64,000 bases of DNA from Anatilimnocola aggregata. Lineage in GTDB: Bacteria > Planctomycetota > Planctomycetia > Pirellulales > Pirellulaceae. The stretch lies in assembly GCF_007747655.1 (NCBI RefSeq), contig NZ_CP036274.1, positions 4,216,001-4,280,000 on the forward strand, written 5' to 3'. The notes below the pieces were generated by a model. It was not told where the DNA came from, searched no databases, and was given only the letters and a program-made list of their open reading frames with translations. Position numbers and translations under genes: made by a program. Below are positions 17,353 to 25,700 of this stretch, in pieces; positions within the stretch are counted from its first letter, which is position 1; every line of letters begins with the position of its first letter.

Positions 17353-18234
17353 TTGGCGAAGTTGATTGTCGGCTGTGGTTATCTGGGCAAACGAGTCTTG
17401 CAACTGTGGCAAACTGCGGGGGAGAAGGTGTATGCCACGACGCGCTCAACAGAACGAGCCGCAGAATGGTCGCGGAATGGCGTCGTGCCCTTGGTGGCAG
17501 ACATCACGCAGCCGATTGCGGCAGACGTTCCCAGCGATATCGATACGGTGCTGTTTGCCGTCGGCTTCGATGCCAAGGCAGGCCACTCAATTCACGAGGT
17601 GTATGTTGATGGTCTAGCGCGAGTGATCGATTGGCTCCCCGCTTCGATTCGTCGCTTCATTTACATCAGTTCGACCGGTGTCTACGGTTCGTTCGCCGGC
17701 GAATGGATCGACGAAGAGTCCCCCTGCGAACCACTGCGCGAGGGGGGCAAAGCTTGCCTGGCTGCCGAGCAGCGGTTGGCAGCGTCGAAGTTCGCCGCGC
17801 AAAGTGTCGCGCTACGGCTGGCGGGCATTTACGGTCCCGATCGAATTCCGCGAGCGAAGGATCTGCTCGCGGGGCAAATGATTGACGCGGCACCGGGCGG
17901 CTATCTGAATTTGATTCATGTAATGGATGCCGCGCGGATCGTACTCCTGGCGGAACAGCGGCCGACTTCGTCTCGGCTGCTGGTAGCCGATGGCCATCCG
18001 GTGATTCGGGGAGAGTATTACGCCGAACTGGCGCGGTTGCTGCAAGCGCCGCCACCAAATTTTGTTCAGTCGCCGGGCGAGTCAGCCGTGGCAAAACGTG
18101 GCTCCGCTGATAAGCGCGTGAATAACAGTCGACTGATGAAAGAACTTGCGCCGCAGTTTCAATTTCCCGATTACCGCGCCGGGCTGGCGGATGCTGTTGA
18201 GCACTGGAAACAAAGCGACGCCGCGAACCTTTGA
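17353..18234 (+). CDS. NAD-dependent epimerase/dehydratase (extended SDR, YeeZ-like)
   Basis: This protein of 293 residues starts at TTG 17353, 9 bp after GGGGAAGGA. The N-terminus LIVGCGYLGKRVLQLW is a dinucleotide-binding Rossmann motif of the GxGxxG type. VVPLVADITQP, TVLFAVGFD and RFIYISSTGVYGSFAGEWIDEESPC are the later extended-SDR landmarks; the Tyr of STGVYG is the likely catalytic tyrosine, but the usual YxxxK lysine four positions on is not evident. LRLAGIYGPDRIPR and YLNLIHVMDAARIVLLA complete the pattern. The closest known type is the YeeZ group, whose substrate is uncertain. It acts in the cytoplasm. It is probably in a short operon with the coiled-coil gene. Confidence 0.82.
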   Translation: MAKLIVGCGYLGKRVLQLWQTAGEKVYATTRSTERAAEWSRNGVVPLVADITQPIAADVPSDIDTVLFAVGFDAKAGHSIHEVYVDGLARVIDWLPASIRRFIYISSTGVYGSFAGEWIDEESPCEPLREGGKACLAAEQRLAASKFAAQSVALRLAGIYGPDRIPRAKDLLAGQMIDAAPGGYLNLIHVMDAARIVLLAEQRPTSSRLLVADGHPVIRGEYYAELARLLQAPPPNFVQSPGESAVAKRGSADKRVNNSRLMKELAPQFQFPDYRAGLADAVEHWKQSDAANL

Positions 18235-18872
18235 GCCGAAAAGCTGTACTTGGGAGTGTGGCGAAATTGCGTCAACAGCGTCGTTTCTTCAACCGAAGTT
18301 TGACCAGACGTGTCACGCGGCTGTGATTCAATCGGTGGGGTTCGATGGCTGGGTGGTGCCTGATGAATTGCCTACCTGGCAATGATGAGCCCCCTTGTTG
18401 GGGACTGTTCAGCCCGGACTGTGAACAGGGGATTTCGGTCGCGTGCATATTTCGAAATGATGCTGTAAGTTGTTCACAAAAAAGCATTTGCGGTGTGATC
18501 GCGACGCGAACGAGTTGCGGAACGTTCGCTATTCGCGAACTGTTCAAAGTGCGGTGAGAGAGCCGAGTGCGGCGATTGAAATAGCAAGGAATGGCGTGGA
18601 GTGATCCCTGTCGCTGTGCGAATTGGTGGCTGACAGCTGCACAGATTTTACCTGTTCAACACCTGCTCGGCAGAGCTGATGCTATTTCGGTGCGAGCCAG
18701 TTGGTCAGTTTGTCGCTCTCGTCGTACGCATTTGCGCCCTGGCAATCGAAGGTGACTTTAACGATTAAAGAGCGCCAGATTGCCCATATCGCAGATTACA
18801 CCCGATGAGTATTCTAAACATTACAAAGCCTGCAACTTTGTAAGCGTCAGTGCTCCTTGCTGAGACTTTTCT
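18235..18872. promoter_or_regulatory. Long intergenic region before the aminotransferase, with a palindrome
   Basis: No convincing gene is seen in 638 bp; the open frames here are short and have no family signal. TTACAAAG (18821-18828) and CTTTGTAA (18836-18843) form a perfect 8-bp hairpin 29 bp before the aminotransferase ATG, a plausible operator or leader hairpin. The ribosome binding site of that gene is weak. Confidence 0.45.
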
Positions 18873-20138
18873 ATGACTGCTCCATCGACTCCTTTCAAAA
18901 TTCAATTGGCCGATCGCCTCGTTAAGTTGCCGCCGTATGTGCTGGCACGGGTGAACGCCCTCCGCGATGCCAAACGGCAAGCTGGGCAAGATGTGATCGA
19001 CCTGGGAATGGGCAACCCCAGCGAACCGCCGCAAGACATCGTCATCAACAAGCTGAACGAGGCTGCGCGCGACCCGAATAACCACGGCTACAGCAAGGCC
19101 ACGGGTATTCTCAATTTGAAGCGAGAAGTCTCGGCCAAGTATTTTAAGAAGTTCGGCGTGCGGCTGGATCCTGAGAGCGAAGTCTGCGTGACGATCGGCT
19201 CGAAGGAAGGCTTTAGCCACATGCTGCTGGCGACCGTTGGTCCCGGCGACAACGTGATTATTCCCGCACCGTTTTTCCCTGCGCACAAGTATGCCGTCGC
19301 CATGGCCGGCGCTAGCGTGATTTCGCTGGAAGTTTCCAATCACGAGCGGTTCCTCTCCAATATCGCCTTCACGTGCGAGCATTTATCGCCCGTGCCCAAA
19401 CTGGTGGTGTTTAACTATCCTCACAATCCGTCGAGCGTCACGGTCGAGCCCGAATTCTGGGTCGAAGTGGTTAAGCTGGCGAAGCGCTATGGCTTTATGG
19501 TGATCAGCGATTTCGCCTACGCAGATGTCGCCTTCGATGGCTATCAGCCCCCGAGCTTTCTGGCGGCTCCAGGTGCGAAGGAGGTGGGCGTCGAGTTCAC
19601 CACCATGAGCAAGGGATACAACATGGCCGGCTGGCGAGTCGGCTTTTGCTGTGGCAATCCGGAAATGGTGAAGGCCCTGGGAGTTATCAAAGGGTATTAC
19701 GACTACGGCCTGTTCCAGGCGATTCAAATTGCCGCGATCGTGGCGCTGCGGCACACCGATGCAGCCGTTGAGTCGCAATCGCGCTTGTATCAGGCCCGTC
19801 GCGATTTGCTGCTGGATGGCCTGCGCAAGCAAGGCTGGCAAGTTCCCACGCCGCGAGCTGGCATGTTTGTTTGGGGTAAATACCCCGAACCGTGGGCGAG
19901 CCAGATGAACTCGGTCGAATTCGCGATGTACATGCTCGAGCATGCAAACGTCGCGCTCAGCCCGGGTACGGGTTTTGGAGCTGCTGGCGAAGGTCATTGC
20001 CGGATGGCACTCGTCGAAAACGAGAATCGCCTGAAGCAGGCGCTGCGGCAGATGGCCCGTTGCCTGGAACGGGACACCCGCCCGCCATTGGCCGAAAAAC
20101 CAGCGAATGGCGTCCCTAAAGCGGCCATTGCCACTTAG
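18873..20138 (+). CDS. Class I/II aminotransferase, AlaC-like
   Basis: This enzyme of 421 residues is a PLP-dependent fold-type I aminotransferase. The Schiff-base lysine lies in [16 protein letters not shown] (about residue 247); [13 protein letters not shown] is the NPHNP-type motif, [15 protein letters not shown] holds the pyridine-binding Asp and Tyr, and [17 protein letters not shown] carries the substrate-carboxylate Arg. The sequence agrees best with the AlaC group (glutamate-pyruvate transaminase), which is close to LL-diaminopimelate and aspartate aminotransferases, so the substrate is uncertain. The N-terminus [24 protein letters not shown] is typical of AlaC. It would act in the cytoplasm in alanine or lysine synthesis. 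It stands alone between long intergenic regions. Confidence 0.85.
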   Translation: MTAPSTPFKIQLADRLVKLPPYVLARVNALRDAKRQAGQDVIDLGMGNPSEPPQDIVINKLNEAARDPNNHGYSKATGILNLKREVSAKYFKKFGVRLDPESEVCVTIGSKEGFSHMLLATVGPGDNVIIPAPFFPAHKYAVAMAGASVISLEVSNHERFLSNIAFTCEHLSPVPKLVVFNYPHNPSSVTVEPEFWVEVVKLAKRYGFMVISDFAYADVAFDGYQPPSFLAAPGAKEVGVEFTTMSKGYNMAGWRVGFCCGNPEMVKALGVIKGYYDYGLFQAIQIAAIVALRHTDAAVESQSRLYQARRDLLLDGLRKQGWQVPTPRAGMFVWGKYPEPWASQMNSVEFAMYMLEHANVALSPGTGFGAAGEGHCRMALVENENRLKQALRQMARCLERDTRPPLAEKPANGVPKAAIAT

Positions 20139-20556
20139 GGGTAGTTGCGACTGGACGTGAACGACGGTTACTCGGTGCTGATGCCTCGCACCACCGAATC
20201 GCGCTGGCTCCTTCTCTGAATGCCAGCAGAGCGGTAAAATTCTTACCGCCGCCCAAGTTTGGCCGAACTGGCTGAAAATCCGTGCGAAGATTTGCCGCTG
20301 AGGCAATCTGTGCGGGTGGTGAAGCTACCCAAAGTCGCACACAGTTCGTTCGGCGCAAAAAAAATGGAAGGGCTTCTGTTCGCCGCAACAGAAACCCTTC
20401 CGGGAGGCTGTTCGGGCACTGCTCGCGCAGCGACCGAAGACCCACAGCCATTGATTCCGTATCGGGACTTCGCTTCACAAGACTTTAAGCCGCTCGGCTG
20501 TCGCGAGACATTCGGGCAGAATCAACGCAGCACATTCAGAGAAGGTTGACTCACGC
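20139..20556. promoter_or_regulatory. Intergenic region with a 15-bp hairpin upstream of carA
   Basis: No gene is seen in these 418 bp. A hairpin at 20366-20401 pairs a 15-base arm starting GGAAGGGCTTC with one ending ACCCTTCC (one mismatch, 6-nt loop). Eight A residues lie just before it, so it reads as an intrinsic terminator on the minus strand but lacks a T tract on the plus strand. It lies 155 bp before carA and could be part of a carA leader. GAAGG precedes ATG 20557 by about 10 bp. Confidence 0.6.
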
Positions 20557-21705
20557 ATGTCGCAACCGGCAAAGCTTGCCTTGGAAGATGGCACGGTTTT
20601 CACTGGCGTCGCGTTTGGCGCGATCGGCGAGATCGACGGCGAGGTTTGCTTCAACACCTCGATGACCGGTTATCAGGAGATTTTGACCGATCCCAGCTAC
20701 CGCGGGCAGATCGTGACGATGACCTACACCGAAATTGGCAACTACGGTGTGAATCGCGAGGATCTGGAAAGTGGGAAACCCCACCTGGCTGGTTTTGTCG
20801 TGAAAGAATTTGCCGAGAAGCCGAGCAATTTTCGCGCAGAAGAATCGCTCGACTCCTATCTGAAGAAACACAACATCGTCGGACTCGCTGGCATCGACAC
20901 GCGGGCGCTCGTCCGCCGCTTGCGCAATCGCGGTGCAATGAAGGGCGTCATCAGCAGTGTCGACTTGAACGACGAGAGCCTGGTACAGAAGGCGAAGACC
21001 AGCCCTGGTCTCGTCGGGCGCGATCTCGTTCGCGAAGTGCTCCCCACACAGCCACGTGATTGGAATGAGAAACTGAGCAGTTGGGCTAAGTTGCCCATTG
21101 AGCCCAATCCAGCTTTCGACGATCAACGGTTTCACGTTATCGCGCTCGACTATGGCATGAAGTGGAACATTGCCCGCCATCTAACCGACGAAGGCTGCAA
21201 GGTCACCATCCTGCCGGGCACGTCGACGGCTGAAGAAGTGCTGGCAAGAAATCCCGATGGCGTCTTCTTGTCGAATGGCCCCGGCGACCCCGAACCATTG
21301 CACTACGCGCAGGATTGCATTCGCGGCGTACTGGGCAAAGTGCCGGTCTTTGGTATTTGCTTAGGGCATCAGCTGCTGGGGCTCGCCTGCGGCGCGAAGA
21401 CATTTAAGCTCAAGTTTGGTCATCGCGGCGCGAATCAACCCGTGCAGAACCTCGATACCAGCAAGATCGAAATTACGTCGCAAAATCACGGCTTTGCGGT
21501 CGAGGAAGAATCGCTGCCGACGTGCCTTGAGATCACGCACCGCAACTTGAACGACAACACCGTCGCCGGCCTGCGACACAAAGAAGTCCCCGCCTTCAGC
21601 GTACAGTACCACCCCGAGTCGTCTGCCGGCCCACACGACAGCCGCTATCTATTCCGCCAATTCCGCGAATTAATGGCTGCGGCCAAGGGCGTGAGTGCGA
21701 GCTAA
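20557..21705 (+). CDS. carA: Carbamoyl-phosphate synthase small subunit (glutaminase)
   Basis: The protein has 382 residues, normal for CarA. It hydrolyses glutamine and channels ammonia to the large subunit CarB, giving carbamoyl phosphate for pyrimidine and arginine synthesis. The N-terminal domain is typical (KLALEDGTVFTGVAFGA, CFNTSMTGYQEILTDPSYRGQIV, GIDTRALVRRLRNRG). The C-terminal class I glutamine amidotransferase has LSNGPGDPEPL, the nucleophile Cys in VFGICLGHQLLGLA (about residue 268), QNHGFAVE, and the His and Glu in VQYHPESSAGPHDS. carB is not adjacent in this window, so the two subunits are encoded apart or the large subunit lies elsewhere. Confidence 0.97.
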   Translation: MSQPAKLALEDGTVFTGVAFGAIGEIDGEVCFNTSMTGYQEILTDPSYRGQIVTMTYTEIGNYGVNREDLESGKPHLAGFVVKEFAEKPSNFRAEESLDSYLKKHNIVGLAGIDTRALVRRLRNRGAMKGVISSVDLNDESLVQKAKTSPGLVGRDLVREVLPTQPRDWNEKLSSWAKLPIEPNPAFDDQRFHVIALDYGMKWNIARHLTDEGCKVTILPGTSTAEEVLARNPDGVFLSNGPGDPEPLHYAQDCIRGVLGKVPVFGICLGHQLLGLACGAKTFKLKFGHRGANQPVQNLDTSKIEITSQNHGFAVEEESLPTCLEITHRNLNDNTVAGLRHKEVPAFSVQYHPESSAGPHDSRYLFRQFRELMAAAKGVSAS

Positions 21706-21708
21706 TTT

Positions 21709-21888
21709 GGGTGCCTCTGGCATTTTGCCAGTGCTTGGCCAGCTCGGATACGTAAGCCGATCGCGGAATGCTGGCCAATCGACCTTCTACCTGAACGCTG
21801 CCCTTTGCAAAAAGGCAAGCACTCTGCTTTCCCTGTTAAGCAACCACGCAACTGCCAATCAGCACTGGCAGAATGCCATTGGCACACC
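21709..21888. repeat. 180-bp element with terminal inverted repeats and nested hairpins
   Basis: The outer arms are 21709-21734 (starting GGGTGCCTCTGGC) and 21862-21888 (ending GCCATTGGCACACC), imperfect inverted repeats of about 26 bp. Each contains a smaller palindrome (CTGGCA-TTT-TGCCAG; TGGCA-GAA-TGCCA). Inside are TTGGCCAGC (21735-21743) with GCTGGCCAA (21770-21778), and a TGCC(C)TTT/AAAGGCA hairpin at about 21799-21817. The whole can fold as a cloverleaf. It lies between the stops of carA and the redoxin gene. A non-autonomous, MITE- or REP-like element is the best guess. Confidence 0.6.
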
Positions 21889-21899
21889 AGAATAGACTC

Positions 21900-22547
21900 T
21901 TACTCTGTCTTCTTCCGGCGGTCGCGTTGATAGCGCACCGTGCAGCCAATCGGCACAGTCTCAGTCACTTCGGGAGCTTTGCCGGCGAGTGCGGCACCGA
22001 CCGCTTCGTGGATGTAGTTACGCTGGGCCTTGGCTTCGTCCGGGTTATCGTCGAGCGCCCCCATGTAGACGATTTTGCGATCCTTGTTCAGGACGAAGAA
22101 CTCGGGCGTGCGTGTGGCCCCAAAGGCCTTGGCGGTTGACTGGGCGTCGTCATCGTGGACGTAGGCAAACTGAAAGCTCTTTTCCTTGATTTTCTCGGCC
22201 ATCTTTTCCAGCGAATCCCCTTCGACCTTGTTGGGATTGATGGCAACAATCGCACACTTGCCGTTGGCGGCGAGTTTCTTGTGCAGGGCATTCATCCGAT
22301 CTTCGACGGCCACCGCGTACTCGCACGTATTGCAGAGAAAGGCCACGATGATGACGTCTTTGTCTTTAAGATCAGCCTGCGAGTGAGTCTTGCCTGAAGG
22401 ATCTTTCAAGTCCGTCCAGCCTGGGGCGGCATCGCCAATGCTTAAAGTCTTGTTGTATTTTCCCGCCTGGGCAATTGAAATGGCCATCGCGAGCGCGAGG
22501 CTGAGGGCCGCGAGTGGGAACACTCGATAGCAAGATTGTTGAAACAT
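21900..22547 (-). CDS. Secreted thioredoxin-fold redoxin (AhpC/TSA-like)
   Basis: This protein of 215 residues has a signal peptide (FPLAALSLALAMAISIAQA), so it should act outside the cytoplasm. The mature part follows the redoxin pattern: LSIGDAAPGWTDLKDPSGKTHSQADLKDKDVIIVAFLCNTCEYAVA with a CNTC pair at Cys72 and Cys75. The cis-Pro strand is GATRTPEFFVLNKDRKIVYMGALDDN. It most resembles planctomycete thioredoxin-family peroxiredoxin-like proteins. A third cysteine lies near the C-terminus (PIGCTVRY) and could be a resolving Cys. AGGGGA precedes the ATG by 5 bp. The peroxide or disulfide substrate is unknown. Confidence 0.87.
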   Translation of the reverse strand: MFQQSCYRVFPLAALSLALAMAISIAQAGKYNKTLSIGDAAPGWTDLKDPSGKTHSQADLKDKDVIIVAFLCNTCEYAVAVEDRMNALHKKLAANGKCAIVAINPNKVEGDSLEKMAEKIKEKSFQFAYVHDDDAQSTAKAFGATRTPEFFVLNKDRKIVYMGALDDNPDEAKAQRNYIHEAVGAALAGKAPEVTETVPIGCTVRYQRDRRKKTE

Positions 22548-22760
22548 TTTTGTCCCCTAAACGCCGTACAGAGTGGTCTGATAAGCGAATTCTAATGACC
22601 GGGCTTCGTCGGCTCAACGCGAGCGCGGCATCAACCGAGGCAGATGCAAGTTTAGCATAGACCACGCGATGTTCGCGGTTCGCTTGCTCATCGACCGGAA
22701 GAGCGGTATACCTGCGGCTACGGATTTCGAGCGAGATTGGGCAAGCAAAGGACCGGAGTC

Positions 22761-25700
22761 ATGGCAGCCACGGCAGGTTCGGCAGCGGGCAAACGCTCGT
22801 GGCAAGGCACTCAGCGGCCGTCGTTCGACGCCAACGCCCGGCACATGTGGCGCTGGCTGTTGTCGCTTTTGGCAATCACACTGGTCGCCGCCGCGATTTG
22901 GTATCTCATAAACGCCTTTGACATTCCTCCCAAGACGCTGCTGATCTCGGTCACCGCCGACCGCGAAGAACTCGGCACCGTCCCACCCGTTCCCATGCTG
23001 GAACGAGACGAACAGGCACTCAAGGACTGGGCGCAGGCGACCGAAGTGCCGGTTCATTTTGCCAAGCTCAAAGGGCTGCGTCCTGTCGACGAGTTCTGCC
23101 GTAAACTCGGGTCGGACGAAGAACAGCCCCGCTTTGAAACGGTTACTGCCGACGGCACCTTGCGCCCCAGCAATAAATCGCTGCGCAAGCAGGATACGCT
23201 GATTATCTATATTCGCGCCCACGGCCTCGCGATGATTGAAGGGAAGGATCCCCAAGCCAAGCCGACGCCCTTTCTGGTCACTTCGTTCCAAGGGCTCGCG
23301 AACATTTCGCAAAGCAATTCGATCTCAGTAAACGAACTGTTCGCCAACCTCGCCAAGCTGGCGGACGTGAAAAAGCTGGTGATTATCGACGCGGTGCATT
23401 TCAATTACGATCCGCGGATTGGCCAACTGGTGAATCAGTTTCCCTCGGCAGTAGCGCAGGCCTTTCCGGTGAATGCGAAAAACCTGTGGGTGATCCTGCC
23501 CGGCGAAACAGGTGAACTTTCCGTCGTCGCGCCGCAGCAGCAGCAAACGCTATTCAGCACCGCCCTCTTCAGCGGCCTAAGGGCGGAAGATACGAAAACG
23601 GCGCGGACTTCGCTGCCGAAACTGGTCGAGCAGATTCGCGATCGTTACGCCCTCGCGCGCAGTGACGAAGCGGACCTCAGTTTCTGGCAGAAGTTGCAAA
23701 TGTTGCCGACGGCGGAAGTCGCCAGCCAGGGTAAGCTGCCCGACCCCACCGGGACCGCGATCATTTTCCCAACCATTCCCGCGCCAAAGAAAGGGAAAGG
23801 CGAACCAGCACCCGAAGCCAAAGAACCGGCGGAAAAGAAAACTGCCGCAGGCTCGAAACTTCGCCTGCCGTTAGGCGTCGGCTTGAATGGACAACTCGCG
23901 CTGGCCCTTCAACAGCCAAGCGATGCGCCAGCGTCACCGGCCGACGATCCAGCGAAGCCTGCCAGCGAAGCGCCGCAAGCAACTGCTGATCCGACCGCTC
24001 CAGCTGCCGCGCCAATGCCCCCTGTCGTAGCGCCACCGGTCGCGCCATCTCCAGCACCACCAGCCGCGGCACCTGCGCCGAGTCCCGCCGATGAGAAACC
24101 GCGACATTCGCCGTTCTTGAGCGAGTTCACGCAGCAGTTGGCGGAAGCCTGGATGTTGCGAGATGAACTCGAAAACTGGGAGTCGACCTTTGGTCGGCAA
24201 GGCTGGTCGCCGGTGCATTTCGCCCCGCATCACTGGCGCAAGTTGAATGCCTTTTTGATTTCCTACGAAGAACGCTGTCGCGCGGGGGCCGTGAACGACA
24301 ATCGCCAGTTGCTGCTCGACCTGCAGCAGTTGATCGACGGCATGCGTTATCTCAAGCGACTGTTGCAGCAGGAAGTGGAGCCGAGCAATCAAGGGACCGG
24401 CGTCGTTCAGGATTTATCGGACGCGTGGTATCGGCTGCGGAGCAATGGCAGCGTCGGGCCTTCGAAAGCCTGGCTCTCGTTCCAGGCTGCGGAGAAGAAT
24501 TCGCTGCACGATGCGAACCGGGCGCTCAAGATTTATGCAGACACGGCGTACCGCTTTCCGGAGTATGTGCGTCTGCAAGGGATAATGCTCAGTGCCGCCG
24601 ACGTCAAATTGGCAATCGGCACCGAGCTAGAAAACTGCGAACTTCAACTCAAGGAAATGCGGGCTTCGTTCGAGCGGCAGAGCGAAGATCATCAGATGCG
24701 GCCGAATATCGCCCGCGATCTACTCGCGCAAGCAGCGGAAGTTCAGCGGGCACGCCAGGCACTCGATAACAAACTCAGCCGTTTTGGCCAGTCACTGACT
24801 TCGAACCGCAGTGTCGCACTCCCTGGTCGCGCGCAGGCGATTGGCCTGCTGCTGGAGTCCCCGTTAATTGCAGCGGCCGACCGAGCCACGTTGTTAGATC
24901 GCGTGTTGCCGCTGCTTGATCCGCCGGCTTCACCGGCCACCTCGTTGCGGCCGGTTGCCAGCAGCGGCAGTGGCGAATTGATTTGGGATCATCTGTTCGA
25001 TCAGGTTGGCAGCGAAGTGCGAGTCATTAAGCTCCTCACAGCTCAGGACCGTCCTGCCAGTCGGCCGGATGAATCGCTCATCGGCTCGGCCAAGTACTGT
25101 CTCGGACGTTTGAACGAACTCACGGGGACTGGTGCTCAGCCGCATTCGACGGCCAGTGCGCTGGGCTACGAGTTCCGCGAGTTCTATAGCCAGTTGCCGC
25201 CACGAATCATGGATCGCAACCGGTCGCTGACCAATTCATCGCAGGGCATTACTCGCCGTCAACTGCTTGACTTGTATCACTGGCTGTTGCTCGTAGACGG
25301 GCGCGATGCTTATCGTTTGCGCGGCCTCCCCGTCTTTTTGACGCAGCCTTTCTTACCGGAGCCAATGCCCGACAGCGTGAAGATCACCGTCACGCCGAAT
25401 CCCGTGCAATTGACCGACAAGGAACAGCCCGTGCAGGTGACGATCGATGTGTCGACCGATCAGGTCGACATCGAGAACCTCAACGTTCAGCTGTTTCTGG
25501 AACCGGGGAGCGGCATCGATGTGATCGATCGCGAACGGCCGGATGCTTCGACCGCGATGAGCAACGTGCATGTCGGCAGCAGCAAGCGTTGGACGCATAT
25601 CTTCCATTTGAAGAGCCAGCGTCCCGGTCAAGGGGAAGCAGTCAACCTTGCTGCCCGCGTCAAGTTCCATGAAGTGAGCGCGTCGCAAGATGTCTCTTGC

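Noticed and set aside
18345-18557. Possible 70-residue protein rich in Cys before the aminotransferase
   Set aside because: No ribosome binding site and no similarity to any family I know; probably chance.
20366-20401. Plus-strand terminator of the aminotransferase gene
   Set aside because: The T tract required on the 3' side is missing and the hairpin is 230 bp beyond the stop. The A tract suits only the minus strand.
22890-23500. Active caspase or metacaspase
   Set aside because: The Cys position holds Val and no nearby Cys is placed to replace it, so I call it a pseudo-enzyme domain.
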